The position numbers and the translations under genes are program-made. The notes below the pieces were generated by a model. It was not told where the DNA came from and ran no database searches. It worked only from the letters and a program-made list of their open reading frames with translations. Below are positions 5,162 through 5,840 of a stretch of DNA of 5,840 bases, one piece after another. The DNA is from a bacterium (lineage in GTDB: Bacteria; Desulfobacterota; Anaeroferrophillalia; Anaeroferrophillales; Anaeroferrophillaceae): NCBI GenBank assembly GCA_029940125.1, contig JAOZRP010000171.1, positions 1-5,840 of the forward strand, written 5' to 3'. Numbering within the stretch: position 1 is the stretch's first letter; each line of letters starts with the position of its first letter.

Positions 5162-5840
5162 TTATGCGCCATAATGATTTTTGTACATCGTTCGTATCTT
5201 TTTCTTGTCAAATTTCCCAACGCTGGTTTTTGGGATGTCCGTTACGAAAAGAATCTCGTCCGGGAGCTGCCATTTGGCAAAGTGAGAGGACAAGAAGTCT
5301 AAAATGTCCTGTTGCGTTGTTTCTTGATCATCTTTTAAAACAACCAGCGCCAGGGGGCGCTCCTGCCATTTGGGGTGCTCAATGCCAACGACAGCCGCTT
5401 CCTTTACCCCGGGGCAGGTCATGATGGCATTTTCCAGATCAATTGAAGAAATCCATTCGCCGCCGCTTTTGATAACGTCTTTGAAGCGGTCAGTGATTTT
5501 CAGATACCCATTTTGGTCCAGTGTCCCGGCGTCGCCGCTTCGCCAGTAGCCGTCAAGGAAGGAATCTGCGCTGCGCGGGTCGTTGTAGTAGGAGCGGGTA
5601 ATCCAGGGACCTCTGAAAAGGATCTCGCCGACGGATTGGCCATCCCAGGGCAGGTCGTTTCCTTCACTGTCGATAATTCTCAGATCCAGCCCCACCAGTG
5701 GCAGCCCCTGTTTTTTCCTCAACTCCCACTTTTTGTCTTCATCCCAGCTGTCCAAAGATGGTTTTTGCACGTTGCAGGTGACCAGCGGCGTTGTTTCGGT
5801 CGCGCCGTAGGCATGAATGATGTCAATGCCGTATTCGGCA
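5162..5840 (-). CDS. AMP-forming fatty acyl-CoA synthetase, C-terminal part (LC-FACS/AlkK type), cut by window edge
   Basis: The reading frame is open from the right edge to the TAA at 5162-5164, giving about 225 C-terminal residues of a protein that would be roughly 540 long. It starts within the A5 motif YGATETTP (5786-5809). Then come SGDAG (Asp at 5531-5533), the hinge DRFKDVIKSGGEWIS, the block DLENAIM...HPKWQERPLALVV, and PKTSVGK with the catalytic Lys at 5213-5215. The GEWISS, HPKWQERP and FAKWQLPDE blocks and the YKNHYG ending closely match the Thermus thermophilus long-chain fatty acyl-CoA synthetase and AlkK medium-chain ligases, as I recall them. An internal GTG at 5770 is not the true start because the family match continues upstream of it. 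It converges on the + strand cassette with 161 bp between stop codons, so it belongs to a different transcript. It is a different subfamily from the ligase at 3333-5000, not a recent duplicate. Confidence 0.93.
   Translation of the reverse strand, partial: AEYGIDIIHAYGATETTPLVTCNVQKPSLDSWDEDKKWELRKKQGLPLVGLDLRIIDSEGNDLPWDGQSVGEILFRGPWITRSYYNDPRSADSFLDGYWRSGDAGTLDQNGYLKITDRFKDVIKSGGEWISSIDLENAIMTCPGVKEAAVVGIEHPKWQERPLALVVLKDDQETTQQDILDFLSSHFAKWQLPDEILFVTDIPKTSVGKFDKKKIRTMYKNHYGA

Noticed and set aside
5162..5770. Treating the - strand ligase as a complete 202-residue gene starting at the GTG at 5770.
   Set aside because: The frame stays open to the window edge, and the upstream residues encode the conserved YGATETTP motif of the same ligase, so the gene is cut by the window and not short.

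Overview
The window looks like part of a chromosome from an anaerobic, moderately GC-rich bacterium, most likely a Firmicute of the Peptococcaceae/Desulfotomaculum/Pelotomaculum kind. This is inference. It rests on strong purine-rich Shine-Dalgarno sites (AGGAGG, AGGGGG, GAGGAG), short gene spacings, and a gene for an oxygen-sensitive [4Fe-4S]/FAD dehydratase-type protein. No rRNA, tRNA, CRISPR array or transposase gene was seen.

Layout. Positions 1-182 are non-coding leader with a small GC hairpin, a 10-bp palindrome and a weak promoter candidate. Four genes then run on the + strand: a TetR-family regulator (183-884), a 4-hydroxybutyryl-CoA dehydratase (AbfD)-like flavoprotein (951-2441), a short-chain dehydrogenase/reductase (2534-3310) and a class I acyl-CoA synthetase (3333-5000). 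A long imperfect palindrome of REP/MITE-like appearance (2449-2494) sits between the dehydratase and the SDR. A perfect 16-bp hairpin (5028-5068) follows the synthetase. A second, different acyl-CoA synthetase of the T. thermophilus LC-FACS/AlkK type converges on the - strand (5162-5840) and runs off the window edge.

How the genes may work together. The three enzymes read as an acyl-CoA catabolic cassette: the ligase makes a CoA thioester, the AbfD-like protein carries out radical dehydration or double-bond isomerisation, and the SDR oxidises or reduces a hydroxy/keto intermediate. The TetR protein, which resembles fatty-acid regulators, would sense an acyl-CoA or its precursor. The substrate cannot be read from sequence.

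The point most worth following is the AbfD-like protein. All four expected Fe-S ligands (Cys96, Cys100, His285, Cys292) and the active-site Tyr289 are kept. By my from-memory alignment to the Clostridium aminobutyricum enzyme, Glu455 is replaced by Gly451, Glu257 by Asp250, Thr190 by Ser189 and Ala460 by Gly456. That suggests a cluster-containing dehydratase with different chemistry or substrate, in a cassette unlike the usual 4-aminobutyrate/4-hydroxybutyrate operon.
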